From: Toxorhynchites rutilus septentrionalis
Taxonomy: Eukaryota > Arthropoda > Insecta > Diptera > Culicidae
Direction of reading: 5' to 3'
Length of the DNA stretch: 64,000 bases
Assembly (NCBI RefSeq): GCF_029784135.1
Contig: NC_073746.1
Span: 244,810,307 to 244,874,306, forward strand
Below are positions 51,501 to 57,361 of the stretch, in pieces. Within the stretch, counting starts at the first letter, position 1, and the number at the start of each line of letters is the position of its first letter. The notes beneath the pieces were generated by a model. It saw only the letters and a program-made list of their open reading frames with translations, made no database searches and had not been told where the DNA came from. Position numbers and translations under genes: made by a program.

Positions 51501-52224
51501 AGTATCGATGTGATTCCGGAAGAGGGATCTGGTACCGTGGAGTTGGTTCCTAATGGCCGTGATACCCCAGTGAACGAGACGAACGTGTTCGATTACGTGC
51601 GCAAATATGCCGAGTATCGGATGATCAAAACACAGGAGAAGGCTTTGGATGTAAGTGTGGAACAGTCAGAAAATGTTCGATATTTTTTTTAATTTTAAAC
51701 TCACCTGCAAACGATAGGCAATGCGTTCGGGCGTGTTTGATGTGCTACCTGACACCGCACTCGATCAATTGACTGCAGAAGATCTGAGACTTTTACTGAA
51801 CGGCGTTGGAGATATTCACGTTGGAACTCTGATCTCGTATACTGCGTTTAACGACGAATCGAACGAAAGCAGTGATAAGTTGCTTAAGTTCAAGAGATGG
51901 CTCTGGAGTGTTGTTGAAAAGATGAGCAATCTGGAGCGCCAGGATCTGGTTAGTATCCAGCAAATTTTGTCATGCATTTCAAAGTGCTTGTAACGGGTTC
52001 AATTTCTCCAGGTATACTTCTGGACTGGCTCTCCGGCGCTTCCGGCTTCAGAGGAAGGCTTCCAACCAATGCCGTCGGTTACAATTCGCCCTGCAGACGA
52101 TGCCCATCTACCAACGGCCAATACTTGCATCTCCCGGCTGTATATCCCACTGTACTCGAGCAAAGCAGTACTTCGACACAAACTGCTACTGGCAATCAAA
52201 ACAAAGAACTTTGGATTTGTTTAA
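21444..52224 (+). CDS. hyd: E3 ubiquitin-protein ligase Hyd/UBR5 orthologue, 16 coding exons, 3,223 aa
   Basis: HECT-type E3 ligase that recognises N-degrons and other substrates, builds ubiquitin chains and acts in nucleus and cytoplasm; fly hyd is a growth regulator acting on Hedgehog and Dpp signalling (family knowledge). Exons: 21444-21505, 25829-26533, 32854-33290, 33505-34522, 34581-37098, 37159-37636, 37698-38182, 38241-38436, 38771-38872, 45264-46544, 46606-46811, 48350-49734, 49801-50007, 51503-51650, 51718-51948, 52012-52224. All introns are GT-AG and phases close exactly (9,672 nt with stop). Domain order: UBA about residues 161-208, RCC1-like region in exons 2-5, UBR box about 1249-1316, MLLE about 2801-2862, HECT from about 2870 to the end, catalytic Cys 3192. 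It is longer than vertebrate UBR5 (about 2,800 aa) and fly Hyd (about 2,900 aa) because of low-complexity linkers. The start is chosen because [20 protein letters not shown] matches the invariant family N terminus, with A at -3. Confidence 0.96.
22905..23165 (+). pseudogene. Mariner transposase C-terminal relic in hyd intron 1
   Basis: [69 protein letters not shown]: the C-terminal third of a mariner transposase, including the third catalytic Asp (SSDYF). The N-terminal part is absent; a poly(A)-like run (22911-22929) replaces it. Same strand as hyd. Confidence 0.9.
23683..24003. mobile_element. 321-bp MITE with TTA target duplication, copy 1
   Basis: Ends TGGCGGGTTTGCATTAG and CTAGTCTAAACCCACCC are inverted. 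TTA flanks both sides (23680-23682 and 24004-24006), as for PIF/Harbinger-type elements. It is a near-identical copy of 53821-54141 of exactly the same length. The inside is AT-rich with repeated GAATAAATTCA motifs and no coding frame. Confidence 0.92.
25829..26533 (+). CDS. hyd: hyd exon 2: start of the propeller and the UBA domain
   Basis: The acceptor is TCCTGTAG. The exon encodes residues 21-255: a first propeller-like blade ([20 protein letters not shown]), a Ser/Gly/Arg-rich linker, then the ubiquitin-binding UBA domain ([36 protein letters not shown]; about residues 161-208) and an acidic tail containing MFSEDM. The donor is CGGAA/GTAAGT. The UBA is the best-conserved part of the N-terminal third. 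Confidence 0.95.
27403..27505. repeat. Fragment of the CAGGGTGTCGAC element family
   Basis: CCTTGAAAAACTAGAAATTC, AGTCAGGGAATATCAGGGAC and TCATTAATCTGGAAAAAA correspond to 27833-27920 in the same orientation. It has lost its terminus. Confidence 0.6.
27718..27806 (+). mobile_element. Truncated Feilai-like SINE body
   Basis: ACGCGTATTCACTCAGAATA, GGCGAAGTTCCTGTAGTAAC and the stretch between match the tRNA-unrelated body at 58738-58872. The tRNA-like head is missing. Confidence 0.75.
27816..28730. mobile_element. Non-autonomous element with CAGGGTGTCGAC ends
   Basis: 915 bp. CAGGGTGTCGACTACCTGG at the left and GAGTCGACACTCTG at the right are inverted; ATCAGGGAATATCAGGGAAT occurs just inside both ends in the same orientation. 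GTTA lies on both sides. No transposase frame was found; superfamily not assigned. Confidence 0.65.
30374..30586. mobile_element. 213-bp MITE with long inverted ends and TA target duplication
   Basis: CAGGTCGGACTCGATTATAT at the left is repeated in inverse at the right (ATATAATCGAGTCCGACCTG), near-perfect over about 28 bp. TA flanks both sides (30372-30373, 30587-30588), as for Tc1/mariner or pogo mobilisation. Confidence 0.92.
30842..31059 (-). CDS. Candidate 3' exons of the antisense gene (uncertain)
   Basis: Two pieces have matching splice signals on the minus strand: 31059-30989 (acceptor TATTTACGAG, donor TGTC/GTGAGT) and 30924-30842 (acceptor TTTCTCACAG, stop TAA). Read together they give a Cys-rich end ([16 protein letters not shown] then [20 protein letters not shown]). 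The phase does not join directly to the second exon, so an intervening exon or a different acceptor (for example at 31018 or so, giving a different frame) is needed. An AATAAA for this strand lies at 30775-30770. Confidence 0.3.
31642..31899 (-). CDS. Unidentified antisense gene inside hyd intron 2, second coding exon
   Basis: 86 codons in phase 0 with the first exon. The product is acidic and aromatic ([20 protein letters not shown]) and then a heptad-like, probably coiled-coil segment ([30 protein letters not shown]). It ends at a strong donor, AAAGGG/GTAAGT; reading on runs through AT-rich sequence. No family was recognised. It could be a host gene or a transposon-derived gene; the good splice signals and absence of frameshifts argue that it is, or recently was, functional. 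Confidence 0.62.
31957..32076 (-). CDS. Unidentified antisense gene inside hyd intron 2, first coding exon
   Basis: On the minus strand, an ATG at 32076-32074 opens 40 codons ([20 protein letters not shown] then [20 protein letters not shown]). The exon ends at a canonical donor, ATCAAG/GTAACA. The 57-bp intron (31900-31956) has a consensus branch point TACTAAC and the acceptor CTTTTTTGCAG. Base composition is markedly less AT-rich than the surrounding intron. I do not recognise the protein; the segment is basic and Ser/Gly-rich. Confidence 0.62.
32854..33290 (+). CDS. hyd: hyd exon 3: Gly/Ser-rich linker
   Basis: The exon encodes residues 256-401. It is mostly poly-Gly/Ser/Ala (about residues 265-365), followed by an aromatic/Arg segment ([19 protein letters not shown]) that precedes the propeller core. 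The acceptor TTATACAG is used here; a second in-phase AG 10 nt further on would only drop three residues plus a split codon, so the exact start is less certain. The donor is AGCG/GTGAGT. GGN trinucleotide-rich tracts make length variation likely. Confidence 0.85.
33505..34522 (+). CDS. hyd: hyd exon 4: RCC1-like propeller core and nuclear localisation-like motif
   Basis: Encodes residues 402-740. Repeated propeller-blade motifs are visible: [52 protein letters not shown]. They are followed by the conserved [20 protein letters not shown] segment, a [13 protein letters not shown] stretch and a basic cluster [10 protein letters not shown] that could be a nuclear localisation signal. The acceptor is CACTCTAG and the donor is CTGAA/GTAGGT. 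Confidence 0.95.
34581..37098 (+). CDS. hyd: hyd exon 5: propeller end, central helical region and UBR zinc box
   Basis: The largest exon (2,518 bp, residues 741-1580). It begins [20 protein letters not shown], a strand-rich module shared with UBR5. The UBR box, which binds N-terminal degron residues through zinc-held cysteines and histidines, is at about 36103-36306 ([55 protein letters not shown]), with all Cys/His positions kept. Family-specific blocks follow ([47 protein letters not shown]). The donor is ATTGAC/GTAAGA. Confidence 0.97.
37159..37636 (+). CDS. hyd: hyd exon 6: acidic linker
   Basis: Residues 1581-1739. It begins [14 protein letters not shown], matching SEELFSVEPLPP in vertebrate UBR5, then becomes strongly acidic and low in complexity ([21 protein letters not shown]). 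The intron before it is only 60 bp. The donor is GACACAG/GTGACG; reading through it reaches a stop at 37668. Confidence 0.9.
37698..38182 (+). CDS. hyd: hyd exon 7: acidic linker and conserved SMQWAIR block
   Basis: Residues 1740-1901. Acidic start ([20 protein letters not shown]), then the conserved blocks [21 protein letters not shown] and [20 protein letters not shown], all with close UBR5 counterparts. The 61-bp intron before it ends ACTTTCAG; the donor is CTTCAG/GTAATA. Confidence 0.93.
38241..38436 (+). CDS. hyd: hyd exon 8
   Basis: Residues 1902-1966, starting [20 protein letters not shown], the counterpart of YVEEKLIPTWNWMVSIMD in UBR5, then [11 protein letters not shown] and a Thr/Ser/Asn linker. 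The acceptor is CTTCCATAG; the donor is ATTG/GTAAGA. Confidence 0.92.
38771..38872 (+). CDS. hyd: hyd exon 9, short linker exon
   Basis: Residues 1967-2000: Ser/Arg/Asn-rich ([21 protein letters not shown]). It is supported by the TTTCTCTTAG acceptor, exact phase continuity with both neighbours and a GATG/GTAGGT donor. A downstream donor near 38908 would add about 12 residues, so the 3' edge is less certain. A 6.4-kb intron follows. Confidence 0.75.
41020..41314. mobile_element. 295-bp hAT-type MITE
   Basis: Ends CAGGGATTCTCAAAGTGG and TAGTTTGAGAGTCCCTG are inverted. Flanked by 8-bp CCTTAGAG (41012-41019) and CCTCAGAG (41315-41322), one mismatch, the length used by hAT elements. Confidence 0.85.
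42215..42490 (-). pseudogene. Non-LTR retrotransposon reverse transcriptase relic
   Basis: Minus strand reads [22 protein letters not shown], a stop, then [17 protein letters not shown]. These are the PQGxxLSPxLW and FADD motifs of a LINE-type reverse transcriptase (FADD being the metal-binding catalytic site). A premature stop lies between them. Confidence 0.85.
42608..43310 (+). pseudogene. Tc1/mariner-like transposase pseudogene
   Basis: The N-terminal helix-turn-helix is open from an ATG at 42608 ([29 protein letters not shown]). The frame then shifts near 42795 ([32 protein letters not shown]). Farther on [13 protein letters not shown] and NPANLP, stop, YRPIED mark the catalytic and C-terminal blocks. 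Several shifts and stops; same strand as hyd. Confidence 0.82.
43290..44062. repeat. Two nested fold-back repeats
   Basis: Outer arms: AACTTTTCAATAAGACCTAT, TGTTTTGATCGATTCTCTTT (43299-43346) against AGAGAATCGATCAAAACAGA, TAGGTCC, TTGAAAAGTT (43998-44038). Inner arms: AATTCTAGATCAACATGTCA (43385) against TGACATGTTGATCTAGAATT (43627-43646). A further partial copy of the outer arm is at about 59700-59745. Confidence 0.8.
44520..44940 (-). pseudogene. DDE transposase catalytic-region relic
   Basis: Minus strand reads [20 protein letters not shown] then [20 protein letters not shown] with frame changes on both sides (for example KARKLYREWL upstream in another frame). DDETY is the region of a catalytic Asp in Tc1/mariner-like transposases. 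It is opposite in strand to the relic at 42.6 kb, so it is a separate insertion. Confidence 0.7.
45264..46544 (+). CDS. hyd: hyd exon 10: conserved LPVLDV block and long linker
   Basis: Residues 2001-2427. It opens with [19 protein letters not shown] and [19 protein letters not shown], then [19 protein letters not shown] and [19 protein letters not shown], all matching UBR5 in order. The second half is a Pro/Glu/Asp/Ser-rich linker with a possible basic motif [10 protein letters not shown] and no obvious vertebrate equivalent. The acceptor is TATGTACAG; the donor is AATG/GTTAGT. Confidence 0.94.
46606..46811 (+). CDS. hyd: hyd exon 11, variable linker
   Basis: Residues 2428-2496. Small-residue and Thr/Val-rich ([20 protein letters not shown]). 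I see no family motif; inclusion rests on phase continuity, a 61-bp intron upstream with a CATTCTTAG acceptor, and the donor TCTACG/GTAATT. Confidence 0.82.
46812..48349 (+). other. hyd intron 11 (1.5 kb) with LINE relic
   Basis: Apart from the reverse transcriptase relic listed next, the intron is AT-rich without features. No other exon candidate. Confidence 0.7.
47380..47995 (+). pseudogene. Non-LTR retrotransposon reverse transcriptase relic
   Basis: [14 protein letters not shown] (47725-47766) and, after a short shift, [15 protein letters not shown] (47786-47830) are the PQGSxLSPxLF and YADD motifs of a LINE-type reverse transcriptase. [14 protein letters not shown] (47968-48006) resembles the post-RT connection domain. 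The upstream part is too shifted to reconstruct. Same strand as hyd. Confidence 0.82.
48350..49734 (+). CDS. hyd: hyd exon 12: MLLE (PABC) domain and start of HECT
   Basis: Residues 2497-2957. It contains [20 protein letters not shown] and [20 protein letters not shown], a Gly/Ser linker, then [10 protein letters not shown]. The MLLE domain is at about 49262-49448 ([36 protein letters not shown]); in this family it binds PAM2 peptides of RNA-regulatory proteins. [18 protein letters not shown] opens the HECT domain. The donor is GGAAG/GTAAAC. Confidence 0.96.
49801..50007 (+). CDS. hyd: hyd exon 13: HECT N-lobe
   Basis: Residues 2958-3026: [45 protein letters not shown]. This matches the N-lobe of UBR5-type HECT domains closely. 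The acceptor is TTTGTTTAG; the donor is TTTGT/GTGAGT; a 1.5-kb repeat-bearing intron follows. Confidence 0.96.
50618..51394. mobile_element. MITE with TTTTTTTTACGCGG ends and internal minisatellite
   Basis: The left end CCAAGTTTTTTTTACGCGG and the right end CCGCGTAAAAAAAACTTGG are inverted. Next to the ends are tandem units of about 32 bp, TTTTTACGCGGATTTTCCAA TTAACGCGG-like, about three on the left and six on the right. Lies in hyd intron 13. No coding sequence. Confidence 0.82.
51503..51650 (+). CDS. hyd: hyd exon 14: HECT domain
   Basis: Residues 3027-3076: [33 protein letters not shown]. The split codon with exon 13 gives Val. The acceptor is TCTTTTCAG and the donor is TTGGAT/GTAAGT. Confidence 0.96.
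51718..51948 (+). CDS. hyd: hyd exon 15: HECT domain
   Basis: Residues 3077-3153: [58 protein letters not shown]. In frame with both neighbours; the donor is GATCTG/GTTAGT. Confidence 0.96.
52012..52224 (+). CDS. hyd: hyd exon 16: HECT C-lobe with catalytic cysteine, stop codon
   Basis: Residues 3154-3223. [20 protein letters not shown] is followed by [15 protein letters not shown]. The TGC at 52126-52128 is the thioester-forming catalytic Cys (residue 3192), 32 residues from the C terminus as in human UBR5. The protein ends [10 protein letters not shown], the invariant C terminus of the family. Confidence 0.97.
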   Translation, partial: VYFWTGSPALPASEEGFQPMPSVTIRPADDAHLPTANTCISRLYIPLYSSKAVLRHKLLLAIKTKNFGFV

Positions 52225-52693
52225 GCGAAGAAGTAAGACGTAAAATTGCGGAACTTTCACGATAGTAGTTACTCACGATTGGGCCAGTGATTGAAATAAA
52301 CAGAGCGCGGAAGCGCGTGATCGATAATGTTCAGAACAGCGATCACTTATATCTATATATTTATCCATTCCGCACTTTATGTATGTACATATTACGTTCA
52401 TTTGCGTTTGGTATTAAAAATTCTTTCCAAACTCTACTCGATTTGCTCCCTGTATAAGATTGCCCAATTGTATCGCGGATATACGCATTACAGACGTGTG
52501 AACACGATTAAAACATCTAAATTTTTAAGATCTTTGTGCGAATACACAAGCACAAGCAAAAATATGATAAATCGAACACGCGTTCGTTGATTTGTTTTTC
52601 TTCAAACAAACAAGGTAAGGATTACTCAATAACGTCGCGTTTTAATGTGATTGAATCATTTATATATTCAGTATAAATGCAACTATAAATAAA
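52225..52693 (+). other. hyd: hyd 3' UTR with candidate poly(A) signals
   Basis: AATAAA occurs at 52295-52300, only 71 bp after the stop, and again at 52688-52693. Either could end the transcript; the sequence alone does not say which is used. Confidence 0.5.
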
Positions 52694-53820
52694 TTTATAC
52701 ATATATTTATCATATACAAGAATGAAACAACTAAAGTTAAATGCTATATAGTAGTACGCGCAAGTGCAGATATCTAGGAACAAAACAACACACACGTAGA
52801 TAGAAGTAAGTTCAGTTCTAAAATTGACGGATGAGTGGAAAAAGAGGGTGGTGCTTATTATTAAAATTTAATAAGAATAGTTTTGAATGCTTACTGATCG
52901 AGCTGCATCTATCAATAGACAACATCTTAGAATAGGGCCAAATGCAGACTCGATTCGTATCATTTTCAAGACTGCATAATTAGTTGGTTCGGAAAAGGAA
53001 GAAATTTCTTTGAGTTTTGATAACAACCACATAGCGTCAATTCTGTTATTACTACTGTTCTGTTGTATCGCTATCGTTTCTATTAAGTTTTTTTTCTTGC
53101 AGTAAAATAATTTTCATTTTGTCGCGGACGCTTTACTTTATCGATAAATAGTATCTTGTACAAGGTTAGGATAAACAAATTATTCTGCAAATTTAAAATG
53201 TTTGGTTTCATAAACGAACACAAGTGTAGGTACCGCAGAAATTACACTCCACACCGAGAATGATAGCTTCGAAAGCTCTGGATGATTGAAGCTGATGCGC
53301 AGTTTTGAGTTGTTGAATGAAATAACGATGTCAGCTACTACAATTATATTACGATAATTACTGGAGTCAACTGAACTATTAACCCGTAATTTCAAAGAAA
53401 TACATTTTAAACACCTATAAAAGTGAAACGGATGTTTTGATGTGCATACAGCTGACAATGCCTGTTCCACTTTGGGTCCGCCCACCACTTGGACAATTTT
53501 CTAGAGAACTCATGAATTCGGTCCGGAAATCAATGTTCGTAGGTTGTGTCTCTAGATTGATTCGTTTCATCTCTCTTACCCGGAAAATTTCCTGCAGCGT
53601 CCCCTGGTAAATTTAGCAATCTACATAACTCCAACTGTCTGTAGTTTGTTGTTGTTGTTTGTTGTTGTAAAGATCGTCAGCGATCGTCCCGATTCGTACT
53701 TCCTTCTGAATTGTGTGTAGAGCTCGTAGTGTAGGGCGTTTCATTATGGGCCTGATCATGAACCTTACTTCGCGGTGAAAACGTGGCTTCTTGGATAAAG
53801 TGATACACTTTGCTATCTTA
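52694..53820. other. Intergenic, no gene recognised
   Basis: AT-rich sequence downstream of hyd; part may be 3' UTR if the distal poly(A) site is used. A short GTTGTTGTTTGTTGTTGT tract is at about 53648. Confidence 0.5.
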
Positions 53821-54141
53821 TGGCGGGTTTACATTAGGGAGATCTATAGCTATAGATGGATTTATTCACGTGAAAATAGGTGTAAACGGATGAGAATAAA
53901 TATGATACACTTATTCGAGGTATATATAACTTGAATAAATTCACCATATGTAAACGCTTGTGAATTTCTCACTGGAGAGAAATCACTAAAGTTGGATGCA
54001 GTTCTATTTCAGGTGAATAAATTCACCAAAAATATGAATATATTCATTATAGAAGTTCACGCTAGTGTAAACGGTTGATGCGATTTCTATAAATCTTATC
54101 ATATTTCTTCACATGAATATATCACTAGTCTAAACCCACCC
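53821..54141. mobile_element. 321-bp MITE with TTA target duplication, copy 2
   Basis: Same length as, and nearly identical to, 23683-24003 (TGGCGGGTTTACATTAGGGA ... CTAGTCTAAACCCACCC). TTA lies on both sides (53818-53820, 54142-54144). Confidence 0.92.
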
Positions 54142-54164
54142 TTACGTCACTCGCCGCGTGGAAT

Positions 54165-54870
54165 AAAGGGGATAGCCTTGCATACAAATCATTTCGTTTT
54201 CCCCGTGAAGTGAACTTTTGAAGCAATACACTTCTTCCGACGAACAATCCAGTCATCGAAACACTTTTTATAGCGGTACTCAGAAATTGCCTTCAGTTCA
54301 CGCAGAGAAGTCATATGTCTTCAATCCCACAGGTCCCACGAAGCGGTAATTTGAATTTCGGAAACAGGAAAAAGTCACACCAATGTCTCGTCGTCGGTAA
54401 TTATGCGTTGGATGGACGTGAGATTGCAATTTTATCGTTCAAGCAAGTCTTCAGCTACTTGATAGCGATGAAATTTTTAAAAAAATTGAGCTCTTGTGGC
54501 ACTAGTCGTGCTGCAATTTTTGTAATGCTAAAAACATTAGCCAAAACATGAAAACGGTTTCGTGATAAATATTTAATTCACGGGCTAGCCCTCTCAAACG
54601 TAAATGACGATTTCCGAATACCATTCCTTTTAGTTTGTCATTGTTTTCTTCAGTTGAAGAGGTGGATGGTCATTCTTAAAGTGGCAAATCGTTCATCTCT
54701 TCTCGGCCGTTTTTGAATGCCTTTTACCATTCATACGCCCGTGTTTTTGATATAGTTGGGTTAATAAATTTATTCTGCACATTTTCAACGCTTCGGCACA
54801 ATAAATTTTGTTTGCAACACAAAATTTTACACAATCGGTCTGATTCCGCGCGGAGTGTGAAGTGAGATGA
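54165..54870 (-). pseudogene. Mariner-type transposase relic with internal deletion
   Basis: Minus strand, from the N terminus: DCVKFCVANKIYCAEALKMC (near 54850), then ITKIAARLVPQELNFF, TDDET, FFLFPKFKLPLRGT and SLRELKAISEYRYKKCFDDW IVRRKKCIASK (near 54200). The order is correct but the segment between TDDET and FFLFPK, which should hold the second catalytic Asp and SPDLAP, is deleted, and frames shift. Confidence 0.85.
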
Positions 54871-55438
54871 AAATGGACACGTATGTCACACGATTCCACC
54901 AGGCGAATGTCGTGAGAAATCTCACTTGAATAAACACAAATGAACTCTCACCGTATTCCCATTGTTAATCTACGTGACGAATGTCACATGAAATGGAGTT
55001 ACGTGACAATCGTCGATATGTTTTGAGGTGTCGACAGCGCATAAAATCAAATAAAAAATGGAAGTGAAATAGTAAGCATCGTTTATGGTTGTTAAGAATC
55101 GATAGATAGCCAGCATCTATTCTAGGATTGGGCGACCTTTACAAAAAGATTGATCTTGGCGAATCGATTTTCTAAACTGTCTAGGGATCGATCCACTATT
55201 TAAATCGGTATCAGAGAATCGATCTTTGATAAATTGAAATCCTTTTTTCAATGCATCTACTTATTCTGTATCATTGTCGTCTTTTCTTCGCACAAGGAAT
55301 ACAAATTGAATATTACTCTTCAAACACCAAACGCATTTTGTTTTATTCCCCAGCATGAGTAAACAAAAAAGGCCCGTGAAAGTGCATTTTCCAGGGCATT
55401 CGTCATGTGCCGATATGGAATTAATTGAAGAAGTATTA

Positions 55439-55992
55439 CAGTAAAACCTGTTTTTGGGCGGTTTTTTTTGTGCGATTTTTTTTGTGCAATTTTCTGTTTT
55501 TGTGCGGTTTTTTTTGTGCTATTTTTTCTGTGCGGTGTATGAAAAGAAGAATATTTGACGAAGTTATCGTACTTTTTTTATGGTTTATATGCATTTCAGT
55601 GCGAAAAATACATATTTGCGTCTCAATTATCCACTTCTGAAATCATTCCCTTCCTCTCATCAAATGCTCTAAGTTTTTCTAAGTTTTTGCATAACATGAT
55701 TTCAAACAGCAACACGTTTCGACATGCAACTGAAAGCACAAAACAGCCACGCGCAACCGAAAAGGCAAAGTGTTCCATCGCGAAGCAGGGAAACAAAAGG
55801 AAATTGAACGGTGAATGGCGTGGATTTGAGTTATTTTCTTGTGGGAAACTTTTTTAACTACCGCACAAAAAAAGTATTTTCAAAATGTGTACCGAACACG
55901 ATTTTTAAAGGCTGCTGGTGAAGTTTTGCATGATTTTTTTATGTGACTTTTTTTGTGCGGTCCCTATCTCCGCACGAAAAAAGGTTTGTCTG
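55439..55992. mobile_element. 554-bp fold-back MITE with TA target duplication
   Basis: Ends CAGTAAAACCTGTTTTTG and GAAAAAAGGTTTGTCTG are inverted, with TA on both sides (55437-55438, 55993-55994). Internally, GTGCGGTTTTTTTTGTGC units repeat near the left end. This end type is typical of pogo/Tigger-like elements. Confidence 0.82.
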
Positions 55993-56502
55993 TATTAGAA
56001 ATTCAACAACTAGTTTTTATCTAGAACTCAGCTGGAAACAGTCACAAAAAGGCCAACATAATGGATCGAGACCAAACAAGCCAAACAAGTACATCTTCCT
56101 TCGCGTGATACTTGAAATACTTGATAAAGGCGGCAACTTCCGGTAGGCACTTCGTTCACCGTTCACCGCAAGCCTCGAAGGAAATAATAACGGATTGGAC
56201 ATCACCTTCTTGTTTATCGTCAACCATAGAACTTCAGGAACTTGGTTGCCAGTCATTACCGTCCAGCGTCATGAAGCTATCGTCATTCATTACGACCATG
56301 TGTTGCCACATTTTCATCTGTACCAGAGAGAGCGGTTCAAAGGAGTCATCCAATGAACGAGCGGCTCTGAGCCGCTCACTGAAATGAACCGCCCACCTCT
56401 AGTTAGATTTCTCCGCATCAGAGGATTCTTCCCTTTGTCCTTCAGTGAACACGGAAGAGTAACTCATATTGAAACACAATGTATTTGCTTCTCAGACAAT
56501 TC

Positions 56503-56770
56503 TTCTTCTTAAATGGCACTAACGTTCGTAGAGGAACTTCACCATCTCAATGTAGTATTACTTGCGTCATTTTTATTAGTATTACCTAGTTGAGATTTCT
56601 ATGCCGGATAAAACGCCTTGAATGTATTCTGGAATTGCAAGTTCTAGAATACGCGTGACCACAGTGCAAGCCGGAAGAAATTTCTTTGGCGAAAAATTCC
56701 CTCGACGGGAATCGAACCCGAACTCCCGGCATGTTAGGTGTGACGCCACTCGGCCACGGGAGCACTAGCA
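56503..56770 (-). mobile_element. Feilai-like tRNA-derived SINE (minus orientation)
   Basis: The head on the minus strand has an A box TGGCCGAGTGG (56756-56746) and a B box GGTTCGATTCC (56718-56708), followed by a tRNA-unrelated body and a short AAGAAGAAG tail. Flanked by the perfect 10-bp duplication CAGACAATTC (56493-56502 and 56771-56780). Confidence 0.93.
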
Positions 56771-57361
56771 CAGACAATTCATAGTTACTGGAAAGTTGAT
56801 CGGAAATATTATTATATCTTGTTCAGACACCCTCTCTGGACCAAGTGGACCAATTGTAATTACTGAACTTTTCACGATCGATTTCAAATCCAACCGTAGT
56901 CTTCCATTGACTTCAAGTACTATTATCATAACCACGCTAACTCGTTCATCATTGAAACATACTTTTAGGAAAATCAAGAATTGTACTTTTAAATACATAC
57001 TAATCGATCATTTTTGGTAAGTGAAATATTGTTTCAAGCCATAAAGCCGGTTTTATTGTATAGGTTTAATGGAGGTAACTCTACTGAATAAATGGTATGA
57101 TTTTATTAGTAAACTGTTCATTCATAGTGGAACAAATCTCTGAAAAATATTTTTTTGTTCAGTCTGAGTGGACCAAGTACACAGAGCTAATTTTGTCAGA
57201 GCTGCTTTACAAACAACATTATCGCATCGTCATTTACCTTTACCACTATTCTAGAAAACATACACCAGTGTGTTTTTCAATATTTATTCTTACCAAATTG
57301 TGCTAAATAGTATATGTTTCGCTGTACATAGCAAAGTATATGAAATATGGAAGATGGGTCG

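Noticed and set aside
56708..56756. tRNA-like A and B boxes suggesting a tRNA gene on the minus strand
   Set aside because: The boxes are followed by a tRNA-unrelated body, a GAA-type tail and target duplications, so this is a SINE head. The same applies at 58629-58681 and to the smaller SINEs.
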